Assembly (NCBI GenBank): GCA_049974825.1
Contig: JBNGDJ010000032.1
Location: 1 to 22,641 of the forward strand
Reading direction: 5' to 3'
Length of the DNA stretch: 22,641 nucleotides
Source of the DNA: JBKHDT01 sp049974825
Lineage (GTDB): Bacteria > Pseudomonadota > Gammaproteobacteria > Halothiobacillales > Halothiobacillaceae
Below the pieces are notes generated by a model. The model was not told the origin of the DNA, did not search any database, and was given only the letters and a program-made list of their open reading frames with translations. Positions 7,706-15,215 of the stretch are shown here, piece after piece. Numbering within the stretch: the first letter of the stretch is position 1; the number at the start of each line of letters is the position of its first letter. The position numbers and the translations under genes are program-made.

Positions 7706-7979
7706 TGAATTGCTCTCCTTGGTATCAGTAAATTCGATCATTCTGATTTTCCACTAATCCATTGAGCGATTCAAGGCATGCATCAGGTTTAATTATGAGT
7801 TGGGGCTGAGTGCGGCAAACGGCGGGCGTCAAGCGGGCAGACGCCCGGAAAACGCAGCGCATCTCTGTCCCGGCAGAGGCTCAGCCTGCCGGGGGCATAT
7901 GCTCCTTCCCGGCACCGCGAGACATCGCGGCTGGCGCGCTGAACAGAAAGTCAATGCGTTCGTGTCGACATGCGCTTGA
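7706..7979. other. Intergenic spacer with two hairpins, no gene seen
   Basis: The 274 bases between the dsrE-like and rhodanese genes hold two perfect stems: GGGCGTC / GACGCCC (7824-7846, 9-base loop) and CCCGGCAG / CTGCCGGG (7869-7893, 9-base loop). Neither has a T run on the minus strand. Short open frames here show no protein-like pattern. A promoter for the rhodanese gene could lie in the more AT-rich part near 7735-7800, but no clear -35/-10 pair was seen. Confidence 0.4.
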
Positions 7980-8498
7980 TCAATTGAACGAGAACAGCGG
8001 GATCAGCTTGTAGCCCTGGGTTTGCCAGCCGATCAGCGAGACGAAGCCATCCCCGGTCATTTCCAGCCCTTCGTGCAGGCTGTCGTTGTCGATGCCGAAG
8101 ACCTCCGTGGCCACGGCGCAGACTTCCATCCGCACACCCAGCCGATCCAGTTCCCGGATCTCGTCACCGATGCGGGCCAGCGCATCCGTGTGGTTGAAGG
8201 CCAGGTCATCGCTCGGGTCGGTGGTCAAAAACTTCACCGTCGGCCCGATAAACACGAGCACCAGCTCCGGCTCCAGGCCCTGACGGACAAAGTTCGCATG
8301 GGTTCCGCGGATGATGTTCAGATAAAAGGCGGTCGTTTCGGGATCGGTAAAGTCGATCAGGAAGACGCCCCGGGCTTCCTCAACGCCCTGCAGGGCCGCC
8401 GTGTCGTCGTAAACCGTTGGGTCGCTCGCCTGCAGCGGGCCGGCGCCAAGCCAGAAAAATCCGGCCAGGATCATCAGAATCATCTTGCCTGTCTTCAT
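7980..8498 (-). CDS. Exported DsrE/DsrF-family protein
   Basis: A 172-aa protein with a signal peptide (MKTGK, hydrophobic stretch, likely cleavage after QA24). The mature part matches the DsrE/DsrF-like fold: GVFLIDFTDPE (44-54), NFVRQGLEPELVLVFIGPTVKFLT (69-92), and MEVCAVATEVFGIDNDSL (124-141), which contains the only cysteine, C127, at the position used for sulfur transfer in this family. The C-terminus GFVSLIGWQTQGYKLIPL is also typical. The start at CAT 8496-8498 has AGGAG 7 bases upstream; the longer open frame upstream looks non-coding. With the exported rhodanese downstream it suggests periplasmic sulfane-sulfur handling, which is inference from the neighbourhood. Function otherwise unknown. 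Confidence 0.82.
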   Translation of the reverse strand: MKTGKMILMILAGFFWLGAGPLQASDPTVYDDTAALQGVEEARGVFLIDFTDPETTAFYLNIIRGTHANFVRQGLEPELVLVFIGPTVKFLTTDPSDDLAFNHTDALARIGDEIRELDRLGVRMEVCAVATEVFGIDNDSLHEGLEMTGDGFVSLIGWQTQGYKLIPLFSFN

Positions 8499-8809
8499 GT
8501 ACGTGCTCCTGCGTTTTGCCTTGGACCTGCCGGGCCTGCGTGCAGCCGCCAGGTCGTCGAATGGTGTTCCGGTCGATCTCGCCCGGTCACGCCGCGCCCG
8601 CGGGTCAGGGACGCGGCGACTGTCGCCCGCCGAAATGGTTAGGCGGCTAATAAATTGTGCGGCAGTACAGACCCGGCTGTTAAATGAAAGATTGTTGCGC
8701 CGGATCAATCCCGTTCATGGCTGGATCGTCCGACCGGATCTGGTCTCATCGACCGTTTATCCCGAGAAACCGACCACTGGTGCGGGTCTCGTTGTGCAAC
8801 CCGGGCTGT
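8499..8809. other. Non-coding stretch before the assembly gap
   Basis: These 311 bases between the divergent dsrE-like gene and the gap show no recognisable protein. Frames open through it give Arg/Pro/Ala-rich nonsense typical of GC-rich shadow translation. An AT-richer patch near 8640-8700 is the likely place for a minus-strand promoter, but no convincing consensus boxes were found. Confidence 0.4.
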
Positions 8810-8909
8810 NNNNNNNNNNNNNNNNNNNNNNNNNNNNNNNNNNNNNNNNNNNNNNNNNNNNNNNNNNNNNNNNNNNNNNNNNNNNNNNNNNNNNNNNNNN
8901 NNNNNNNNN
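8810..8909. other. Assembly gap (100 N)
   Basis: Exactly 100 N, the usual placeholder for a gap of unknown size. It falls 70 bases before pilE, so the pilE promoter and possibly whole genes, such as another pilin gene or the missing pilY1, could be hidden here. Open frames drawn across it are not meaningful. Confidence 0.95.
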
Positions 8910-8979
8910 CCGGGCGAAGTGTCCGAAGGCGTCACGCAGGACCTGCATTGTGCATTCAACAAACCAGGAGCAACCGTCC

Positions 8980-9363
8980 GTGGTATCGCGCAGCCAAGCG
9001 AAAGGGTTCACGCTGATTGAAGTGATGATCGTGGTGGTGATCGTCGGCATCCTCGCCGCCATCGCTTTTCCCGCCTACAGCGACTATGTGCGCAAGACGC
9101 ACCGGGCCGATGCCAAGGCCAAGATGCTGGAGCTGGCGCAGGAGATGGAGCGGTGCTACATCCAGAGTAGTGCCTACACGGGGTGCGGGAATGCGGAAAA
9201 CACAGATCGATACGTCATAACCCTCGGGGTGACCGCGAACAGTTACACGATCACCGCGACGCCGAATACGGTGGGCGGTCAGGACCAGGATGCCTGCGGC
9301 ACCATGACCTACAACCACCTGGGGCTGGGTACGCCGGAAATGCCGGCCGAGTGCTGGAACTGA
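8980..9363 (+). CDS. pilE: Type IV pilin, PilE family
   Basis: A 127-aa prepilin with a short class III leader: cleavage after G9 (residues QAKG before FTLIEVMIVVVIVGILAAIAFPAYSDY), with the glutamate at mature position 5 (E14) needed for processing and assembly. The rest has the usual small pilin head, including a C-terminal disulfide loop candidate (C in DQDACGT and C in PAECWN) and an inner cysteine pair (C in ERCYI and TGCGN). The start is GTG 8980, preceded by AGGAG with 9 bases spacing; the frame upstream runs into the gap. It is either a major pilin or a PilE-type minor pilin; its place in front of fimT-pilV-pilW-pilX favours the minor-pilin role. Inner-membrane protein, assembled into the pilus after PilD cleavage. 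Confidence 0.88.
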   Translation: MVSRSQAKGFTLIEVMIVVVIVGILAAIAFPAYSDYVRKTHRADAKAKMLELAQEMERCYIQSSAYTGCGNAENTDRYVITLGVTANSYTITATPNTVGGQDQDACGTMTYNHLGLGTPEMPAECWN

Positions 9364-9379
9364 TGGACGGTCCAATCCA

Positions 9380-9898
9380 ATGATGAGGCGAGGCAATTCC
9401 TTGATGCGTGATCAACGGGGCCTCACCCTGCTGGAGCTGATGTTCACCATCGCGGTGCTTGTCGTCCTGCTGGGTGTGGGTGTCCCGAGCTTTGTGGGCA
9501 CAATCCAGGAGAACCGGGCGGTCAGCACGGCCAACGATCTGCTCTATCACCTGAAGATGACCCGCAGCGCCGCCGTTGAAAAGGCGCGGGTGTTCCGTTT
9601 CTGTCCCCGAGATCCGGACGACGCCACCAGTTGCGGTGATGATTGGGCCGACGGCTGGCAGGTCCTGGACGTCGACGACAGCGAACAGGTTGCCGCGGCC
9701 AACGCCCCGTCGAATGCGACGGTGTCGGTGCTCGACTCCGGTGGAAGCGCCATTACCCAAGTTGATTTCGCGGCCACGGGTACGATTGATGGCGGCGGCA
9801 CACCGATTTCCCTGGTGGTTCAGTCGGGCAGCAAGTCCCGCTGGGTTTGTGTGCGTGGTGTCGGCAATTCGCGCGTGGAGGAAGAGGCATGCACCTGA
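9380..9898 (+). CDS. fimT: Minor pseudopilin FimT/GspH family
   Basis: A 172-aa prepilin-like protein with the cleavage site G14 before LTLLELMFTIAVLVVLLGVGVPSF and E at mature position 5 (E19). The conserved NRAVSTANDLLYHLKMTRSAAVEKA stretch after the N-terminal helix, and the C-terminal RWVCVRGVGNSRVEEEAC segment, are typical of the GspH/FimT family. Two cysteines near F-CPRD and TSCGDDW may pair. The start is uncertain: ATG 9380 (14-residue leader) or ATG 9404 (residue 9, 6-residue leader, with GAGGCGAGG about 10 bases upstream). It follows pilE by 16 bases and overlaps pilV by 10. FimT-type minor pilins help prime pilus assembly and in some species bind DNA. Confidence 0.88.
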   Translation: MMRRGNSLMRDQRGLTLLELMFTIAVLVVLLGVGVPSFVGTIQENRAVSTANDLLYHLKMTRSAAVEKARVFRFCPRDPDDATSCGDDWADGWQVLDVDDSEQVAAANAPSNATVSVLDSGGSAITQVDFAATGTIDGGGTPISLVVQSGSKSRWVCVRGVGNSRVEEEACT

Positions 9899-10353
9899 AC
9901 CAAGGCAAGTTCATGGATTGGCCATTACGCTCCCAGCGGGGGTTCAGCCTGCTCGAGGCCATGATTTCCGTGGTCATCCTGTCGTTTGGCCTGCTCTCCA
10001 TTGCGGCCTTGCAGGTCAAGTCCCTGCAATACTCCCACAACAGCTACCAGCGCAGCGTGGCCATCAACCAGGCCAACGATGCCGTCGAACGACTCTGGGC
10101 CGGGGTCTGTGGCCTTTCCGATGCCGGTGTTCTGGACGACATCGAAGAAGACTGGAAGGCCGCGCACCGAGGCAATACCGACGGCATGGCGGAATGGGAC
10201 GGAACCATCGAGGCTTCCGGCGGCACACCGCCCGCTTACGAGATCACCATCGAATGGGAAGATCCTCGCCTTGATCTTGATGCAGACGGCAACCCGATCA
10301 AGACAGAGTTTGTCTACACCACGATTATCCCCGAAATTGACTGCGGCTCCTGA
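9889..10353 (+). CDS. pilV: Minor pilin PilV
   Basis: A 154-aa prepilin. Cleavage is expected after G18 (SQRG before FSLLEAMISVVILSFGLLSIAALQ), with E23 at mature position 5; the GLLSIAALQVKSLQYSHNSYQRSVAINQANDAVERL stretch is the PilV family hallmark. ATG 9889 is behind GGAGGAAGAGG and overlaps the fimT stop by 10 bases, which settles the start. The head is shorter and more acidic than in many PilV proteins. PilV works with the other minor pilins as an initiation complex at the pilus tip. Confidence 0.9.
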   Translation: MHLNQGKFMDWPLRSQRGFSLLEAMISVVILSFGLLSIAALQVKSLQYSHNSYQRSVAINQANDAVERLWAGVCGLSDAGVLDDIEEDWKAAHRGNTDGMAEWDGTIEASGGTPPAYEITIEWEDPRLDLDADGNPIKTEFVYTTIIPEIDCGS

Positions 10354-10406
10354 GGCTTGATGCAGTGGATGTCGGTGCGTTTCTGAAAAGTCAGAGGAAG
10401 GGCCAG

Positions 10407-11051
10407 ATGACAGGCAGGTATCACAAACCGCGACAAACGGGCGTCACGCTGATCGAACTGATGATCGGCATGGTGCTTGGATTGTTTATCGTGGGCGGGG
10501 TGATCGGAATCTTTGTGGCCAACCAACAGTCGGCCGCGGAAAAGCGCGGGCTGGACAATACGCAGGAGGCGTTTCGGTATTCCGCGTACACGATTTCACG
10601 AGTGGTACGCAACAGTTCCGGGTTTTTGGATCCCATCGATGATGACAAGCTGGTTGTGTCGATCAATCGGAATCCGGAGATGCCAGACTGCCTTGGTTAT
10701 AGTACAGAGAAAGGCGACCCGGGCGACCCCGATCCACGTAATGAATTCTACTTTACGTCGGAAAACGGCGTTGGGGTATTGCGTTGCGCGAGCTATGACG
10801 AGGACGGGAATCTAGACGGCGATGAAATTCTGGTCGAGGGTTTCGACCTGACCCAGACGGGTTTCACGTTTGCCTTGCCCGATGCGGCGAGCAACTGGAT
10901 TTCCGACAGCGATTACGTGACGCACGGTGCGCTCGCGAGTGATGAATGGGACGATGTGATTGCCGTGCGCGTCCACATGCGCACGGAGCCGGGCCTGTCA
11001 TCCGTCTTTACGGCCACTTCAAGGCAGGTGGTGCTGGCACAAGCGAGTTAG
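10407..11051 (+). CDS. pilW: Minor pilin PilW, ending at an in-frame amber codon
   Basis: A 214-aa prepilin with leader ending TG12 before VTLIELMIGMVLGLFIVGGVIGIF and E17 at mature position 5. NQQSAAEKRGLDNTQEAFRY is the usual PilW stretch after the membrane helix. The start ATG 10407 has AGAGGAAGG 5 bases upstream; a start at 10365 lacks this. The protein ends SSVFTATSRQVVLAQAS, close to where PilW proteins normally stop, although many relatives are longer overall. The terminating codon is TAG at 11049, and the same frame stays open for 52 more codons with a strongly protein-like composition (separate entry). Base composition from about 10600 on is visibly less GC-rich than the flanking housekeeping genes. 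Confidence 0.88.
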   Translation: MTGRYHKPRQTGVTLIELMIGMVLGLFIVGGVIGIFVANQQSAAEKRGLDNTQEAFRYSAYTISRVVRNSSGFLDPIDDDKLVVSINRNPEMPDCLGYSTEKGDPGDPDPRNEFYFTSENGVGVLRCASYDEDGNLDGDEILVEGFDLTQTGFTFALPDAASNWISDSDYVTHGALASDEWDDVIAVRVHMRTEPGLSSVFTATSRQVVLAQAS

Positions 11052-11210
11052 AGCGGTGCGGGCGGCAGTGCCGGTGGATCTGGGGGCGGCGGTACCGGGG
11101 GCGGTGATGGTGGTGCCGGAGAGGAAGATACCGAGGATGCCGGAGCCGATGAAGACACTGAAAAGGAAAACGACAAAGGCAAAGGCAAAGGCAAAGGCAA
11201 AGATAAGTAA
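11052..11210 (+). other. Open in-frame tail after the pilW amber stop (possible readthrough or lost C-terminus)
   Basis: Reading on in the pilW frame past TAG 11049 gives 52 codons to TAA 11208. They encode a Gly/Ser-rich linker (about 20 residues), an acidic stretch (EEDTEDAGADEDTE) and a lysine-glycine tail (KGKGKGKGKDK). The frame contains no ATG, GTG or TTG, so it cannot be a separate gene. Options are a nonsense mutation in a longer pilW, a base error in the assembly, or genuine amber readthrough. The ordered linker-acidic-basic layout argues against pure chance. Confidence 0.5.
11175..11198 (+). repeat. Hexamer microsatellite (AAAGGC)4
   Basis: Four perfect copies of AAAGGC followed by AAAGAT. 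In the pilW frame each unit encodes Lys-Gly, so slippage would change tail length without shifting frame. Confidence 0.9.
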
Positions 11211-11306
11211 AAAAATATATAAAGTCAGGTGGTTCAGGGCGGCAAGGTGAAGCTGAGATGATCAGAAAGGGCCTCTGTATGGTGAAGGCTATTGTTTTAG
11301 CAGCCT

Positions 11307-11345
11307 GATTGGCGTCATTGATGCGCCAATCTTGCTCGGTTTTTT
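11307..11345 (+). terminator. Terminator-like hairpin between pilW and pilX
   Basis: A perfect 8-bp stem (GATTGGCG / CGCCAATC, 9-base loop, 11307-11331) is followed 8 bases later by six T (11340-11345). The T run is further from the stem than in ideal terminators. It sits 35 bases before the pilX start, in a 329-base spacer that is unusual for this normally tight operon, and may separate or attenuate pilX expression. Confidence 0.5.
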
Positions 11346-11380
11346 CGGGATTTGAACGAAGGATGGCGGTGAGGGTGATT

Positions 11381-12547
11381 ATGAATAGAGTCAAGGAAAA
11401 GGGGGCTGCGCTGATTGTCAGCATGATCCTGCTGACGGTGGCCACCATTGTGACGGTCGCTTCAATGCGCGGTGGCACCATGCAGGAGAAAATGACCGCC
11501 AACCAGCACAACAAGACGATTTCCCTTATGGCGGCCGAGGCGGGAGCGAGCGCGATAATCGCTTGGGCCAATGACCCGGACTCCAGTGTAGACATGGCGA
11601 ATATCGAGTCCGAAATAACAAGTGCTTTTTCTTCCGACACTCAGGTCTCAGGTGGCTCTCAGGGGTTTTACCGGGTCGCAGATATTGATTCGACCGAGAG
11701 ATGGGTGGAAATTGAGGGTGTCTCCAAGACAGCGGTCGATGCCCCCGAGCTCGCGAGCACGACGATCAGGATCGAATACAGTTCCGGAAGCGATTTTGCC
11801 AATGATGCACCTGCAGCCATCAGCTGTTTCGGCGGTGCCTGCGATATCAGGTCTGGAACGGGTGGACACAATCAAATTGACGGCCGCGATCATGCATTGC
11901 CTTCCGCGACCTGTAATGGGGGCACCTGTCGGATGAATCCGATTGATGAAACGAATCCTGATCTTGCCAAACCTTCGGTCTACCTCGAGAGCGGTGGCAC
12001 ACTGGATGGTGATACGGGGGATGGAGGCGCTTATCGCGGCTTGCATCAAAATGGCACGGAAACGACCGACGATAGCGATTTTTCCGTATGGGAGCCGGAC
12101 GACTATACGGCCCTGGATAGTGATGTGCCTGACGGAGGAGCCTTTTTCGGGGATGACGGCGTCGGTCAGATCAACTCTGGTGCATACGAGTTTGGCGATC
12201 GTGCTGATCCGAAAATCACCTATGTGAACGAGGACACGAAAGATTCGGGTAATAGCAACTACGCCGGGCTTTTTATTATTGACGGTGCAGACTTTGAATT
12301 CACTGGGACCGTGATTTTTGAGGGCTTGGTCGTGATCAAGGGTTGCGGTTCTCTCAGTATGGGAGGGACGCCGATTGTCTACGGGGCGATTGTGATCGAC
12401 AGTACCGGATGTCCGGCTGACTATGATGCCTTTGCCGGCAACGGAACGCCTTCGGTGCGTTTTAGCAGTGAAGCTCTGGATAACGTCTCAAATCTCTTCG
12501 GCGCCTTTGATGTTTCGACCTGGCGGGAAGTGATCCCGAGCAGCTGA
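11381..12547 (+). CDS. pilX: Minor pilin PilX-like protein
   Basis: A 388-aa protein with a PilX N-terminal domain: short leader (NRVKEKG), hydrophobic helix AALIVSMILLTVATIVTVASM, then GGTMQEKMTANQHNKTISLMAAEAGA, the family signature. Like other PilX/GspK-type pilins it lacks the glutamate at mature position 5 (valine here). The long C-terminal part includes a GGHNQIDGRDHALPS segment, several cysteines (CFGGACD, TCNGGTC, KGCGS, GCPAD) and repeated short beta-strand-like lines such as DFEFTGTVIFEGLVVI near residues 304-330, suggesting a beta-helix-like head. Start ATG 11381 has GAGGGTG upstream; ATG 11363 has too little room. GC content is low (25 of 60 bases at 12241-12300). No pilY1 follows. 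Confidence 0.82.
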   Translation: MNRVKEKGAALIVSMILLTVATIVTVASMRGGTMQEKMTANQHNKTISLMAAEAGASAIIAWANDPDSSVDMANIESEITSAFSSDTQVSGGSQGFYRVADIDSTERWVEIEGVSKTAVDAPELASTTIRIEYSSGSDFANDAPAAISCFGGACDIRSGTGGHNQIDGRDHALPSATCNGGTCRMNPIDETNPDLAKPSVYLESGGTLDGDTGDGGAYRGLHQNGTETTDDSDFSVWEPDDYTALDSDVPDGGAFFGDDGVGQINSGAYEFGDRADPKITYVNEDTKDSGNSNYAGLFIIDGADFEFTGTVIFEGLVVIKGCGSLSMGGTPIVYGAIVIDSTGCPADYDAFAGNGTPSVRFSSEALDNVSNLFGAFDVSTWREVIPSS

Positions 12548-12628
12548 CTGATGAACTGTCATGCGCATTTAGGCAGGCTCACCTGCTCGAGTTAACCGCC
12601 GCAGAGCTTTTACAACCCTGGTGGTGGT

Positions 12629-13834
12629 TCAGGCATCGGGCAAAAGTCCTTTTTCCTTCGCCGCCAGCTTGACGGTGACCAGCGCGGCCAGGCCGATAAA
12701 TACCGCGCTGATAATCAGGCAGCCCTCGATGCCGATTTTCTGGTAGGCCAGGCCGGACAGGACGGTACCCACCAGCCGGCCACCGGCATTGGCCGCGTAG
12801 TAAAAGCCGACATTCATGGCGGCCTTGTCAAAGTCCGAGTACTTCAGGATCAGGTAGGAGTGCAGGGCGGAGTTCAGCGCGAATACCACGCCGAACAGGG
12901 CCAGCCCCGCCACCAGGACGACTGACGGGTTCAGGTCCAGGGCCAGGCCGCCCCAGATCAGCAGGGGCACGGCCGTGAGGGCCGTGGTCCAGCCGGCGAC
13001 GGTGGGCGCGCCGATATCCCGCTCCTTCGCCTTGAGCAGCTTCGGTGCCAGCGCCTGCACGAGTCCATAGCCGATGACCCACAGTGCAAGATAGGCGCCC
13101 ACGTGCTCGAAGTTCCAGCCAATGGACACGAGGAACACGGGCAGGGCGACCACGAACCACACATCCCGCGCTCCGAACAGGAACACCCGCGCACCCGAGA
13201 GCCAGTTGATGGCCGGCTCGCGTGCGAAGATGCCCGAGAACTTCGCTTTCTCCTTGGTCTTGCCCATTCCGCGCGGCAGGCGCAGGGTCATCAGCAGCGA
13301 CAGAAACAGCATCCCCGCCAGGATCACCAGCGCCCACTGAAAGCCCACCGAGGCGAGCAGAGCGGCACCCACGAAAAAGCCCACGCCCTTGAGTGCATTC
13401 TTCGAACCGGTAATCCAGGCGACCCACCGGAACAGCTTCTGGTCGCCCTCGCCGGAGACCATCTTCACGCCCGCCTTGGCGCTCATCTTGTTCAGGTCCT
13501 TGGCAATGCCCGACAAGGCCTGGGCGAACATCACGTAGGCAACGGTCAGCCAGGCCTCGGGCACGGTCAACATCAGCAGGGCGAACACCTGCAGCGCCGT
13601 GCCGACCTGCATGGTCAGGTTAAGCCCCATGCGCGCTGCCAGCCAGCCGCCCACCAGGTTGGTGACGATGCCGAAGAACTCGTAGAACAGAAACAGCAGG
13701 GCGATTTCGAAGGGGCTGTAGCCGAGCTGGTAGAAGTGCAGCACCACCAGCATGCGGATTGCCCCGTCAGTGACGGTGAAGGCCCAGTAGTTACCGGTGA
13801 TGACCAGGTATTGCCGCAGGGCGAGGGGAATCAT
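12629..13834 (-). CDS. arsJ: Organoarsenical efflux MFS transporter ArsJ
   Basis: A 401-aa major facilitator protein with 10-12 hydrophobic segments. The stretches ITGNYWAFTVTDGAIRMLVVLHFYQLGYSPFEIA at the N-terminus, ALSGIAKDLNKMSAKAGVK in the middle and FRWVAWITGSKNALKGVGFF match ArsJ. ArsJ exports 1-arseno-3-phosphoglycerate, which falls apart outside to release arsenate. Start CAT 13832-13834 has GGAG 8 bases upstream; extra codons to 13906 are not protein-like. It lies 194 bases behind an ArsJ-type GAPDH on the same strand, the conserved pairing that supports the name. It converges with pilX across an 81-base spacer without a clear terminator (only a 5-bp stem at 12573-12586). Confidence 0.92.
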   Translation of the reverse strand: MIPLALRQYLVITGNYWAFTVTDGAIRMLVVLHFYQLGYSPFEIALLFLFYEFFGIVTNLVGGWLAARMGLNLTMQVGTALQVFALLMLTVPEAWLTVAYVMFAQALSGIAKDLNKMSAKAGVKMVSGEGDQKLFRWVAWITGSKNALKGVGFFVGAALLASVGFQWALVILAGMLFLSLLMTLRLPRGMGKTKEKAKFSGIFAREPAINWLSGARVFLFGARDVWFVVALPVFLVSIGWNFEHVGAYLALWVIGYGLVQALAPKLLKAKERDIGAPTVAGWTTALTAVPLLIWGGLALDLNPSVVLVAGLALFGVVFALNSALHSYLILKYSDFDKAAMNVGFYYAANAGGRLVGTVLSGLAYQKIGIEGCLIISAVFIGLAALVTVKLAAKEKGLLPDA

Positions 13835-14028
13835 CTTGGGATCTCCGCTTGGGGATTCGGGGCAGGTGTGGCGGCGTGGGTGTCCGCGCTGCGGGTGATT
13901 TGCCAACTTGGCCGAAACACGGGTCCGCCACCATCAAGGCAGGCGGAGAACCATCCGGCGGGTCTGATCATGTCGTGGCGGCATCAAGCCTGGCAATGGC
14001 CTGCTGCCGCCTGACCGGGACAACCGGC

Positions 14029-15039
14029 TCAGAGTGCGCGGGCAACCTTGTCGGCCAGTTCCATCATCCGGTTGGCATAGCCCCACTCGTTGTCATACCA
14101 GGCAAGCACCTTGATCAGGCCGCCGTCGATCACCATGGTCGAGGGCGCATCAACGATCGACGAACGCGGGTCATCCACGTAGTCGATGGAAACCAGCGGC
14201 AGCTCTTCGTAGCCGAGGATCCCCTTCAGCGACCCTTCGGCCGCTTCGCGCAGGTATTCGTTGATCTGCTCGGCCGATGCCGGGCGAGAGGGCACGAACA
14301 CGAAGTCGGTGAGCGAGGCATTGAGCAGCGGTACTCGCACGGCCAGGCCGTTGAGCTTGCCGTCGAGCTCGGGGAAGATGTCTCCAATCGCCTTGGCCGA
14401 CCCGGTGGTGGTCGGGGAGAGCGACATGCTCGAGGCGCGGGCCCGGCGCCAGTCCTTGTCCCCCTTGTCGACCACGACCTGGGTATTGGTCAGGTCGTGC
14501 ATGGTGGTCATGGTGCCGCGCTCGATGCCGACTGTTTCCTGAAGTACCTTCACCACCGGTGCAAGGCAGTTGGTAGTGCAGGAGGCGGCCGTGACAATGC
14601 GGTGATTCTCGGGGTCGTAGAGATGATCGTTGACACCCATGACCACGTTCAGCACGGACGGGTCCTTCACGGGGGCGGCCACCACGACCTTGCGCAGGCC
14701 CTGTGCGAAATAGGGCTCAAGCTTCGACACCGTTCGGAATGCCCCGGTGGCCTCGATCATGATCTCGGCGCCGCTGGACTTCCAGTCGACCGCGGCGGGG
14801 TCTGCCTCGCGGGTGAAGGGAATTGCGCGGCCGTCAGTCACGATAGCCTCGTCTGTGGCGGTGACCTCTCGATCCCAGCGACCGTGGACCGAGTCGAACT
14901 TGAGCAGATGCGCCATGCAGTGGGCATCGCCCGCCGTCTCGTTGATGTGGACGAGCTCGAGCTCAGGGTTTTCCCAGGCAGCCCGCAGGCCGAGGCGGCC
15001 CATCCGCCCGAAACCGTTGATGGCGTACTTGATCGGCAT
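14029..15039 (-). CDS. ArsJ-associated glyceraldehyde-3-phosphate dehydrogenase
   Basis: A 336-aa GAPDH. The NAD-binding GFGRMGRLGLR motif is at residues 9-19, the catalytic cysteine is C154 in AASCTTNCLAP, and H181 lies in TMHDLTNTQ, where classical enzymes read TVHAYTxDQ. The C-terminal WYDNEWGYANRM is intact. In ArsJ systems the enzyme uses arsenate in place of phosphate to make 1-arseno-3-phosphoglycerate, which ArsJ exports. The Asp normally seen after the second strand is replaced in HINETAG, as in this subgroup. Start CAT 15037-15039 was chosen for GGAGA upstream and the standard N-terminus; the longer frame adds an Ala/Pro-rich tail. A glycolytic role cannot be excluded, but the arsJ neighbour points to arsenate detoxification. 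Confidence 0.92.
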   Translation of the reverse strand: MPIKYAINGFGRMGRLGLRAAWENPELELVHINETAGDAHCMAHLLKFDSVHGRWDREVTATDEAIVTDGRAIPFTREADPAAVDWKSSGAEIMIEATGAFRTVSKLEPYFAQGLRKVVVAAPVKDPSVLNVVMGVNDHLYDPENHRIVTAASCTTNCLAPVVKVLQETVGIERGTMTTMHDLTNTQVVVDKGDKDWRRARASSMSLSPTTTGSAKAIGDIFPELDGKLNGLAVRVPLLNASLTDFVFVPSRPASAEQINEYLREAAEGSLKGILGYEELPLVSIDYVDDPRSSIVDAPSTMVIDGGLIKVLAWYDNEWGYANRMMELADKVARAL

Positions 15040-15150
15040 GTATTCGTTCTCCGCTGTTGATGGCGCCGGTGCTGCCGGCCCTGCAGCACCAGCATGAATC
15101 TGCCGGCGCTTGTCCAACCCGCCACTTTAGCCGGCGGTTGTTGAGAAATT

Positions 15151-15176
15151 ATTACATCCGAAACAGCGAATGTAAT
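15151..15176. promoter_or_regulatory. Palindromic operator candidate for the GAPDH-arsJ operon
   Basis: ATTACATCCG and CGAATGTAAT form a 10+6+10 inverted repeat with one mismatch (perfect for the outer seven bases). It lies 112-137 bases upstream of the GAPDH start in an AT-rich patch suited to a promoter. ArsR/SmtB repressors bind imperfect AT-rich palindromes like this, so it may be the arsenic-responsive operator. No regulator gene is in the window, and the assignment is inference. Confidence 0.5.
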
Positions 15177-15215
15177 GCTTTTCAAGGTTTTCTGCGCAGT
15201 CCTGCCTTCTCGGAC

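Noticed and set aside
7810..8013. A 67-aa plus-strand frame between the rhodanese and dsrE-like genes
   Set aside because: No ribosome binding site or protein-like pattern, and it overlaps the 3' end of the dsrE-like gene.
10960..11250. A separate 96-aa gene between pilW and pilX
   Set aside because: It starts inside pilW in another frame, and its Lys/Ala run is the out-of-frame reading of the AAAGGC repeat; the pilW frame gives a more ordered sequence.
12573..12586. Bidirectional terminator between the converging pilX and arsJ
   Set aside because: Only a 5-bp stem without a T run on either strand.
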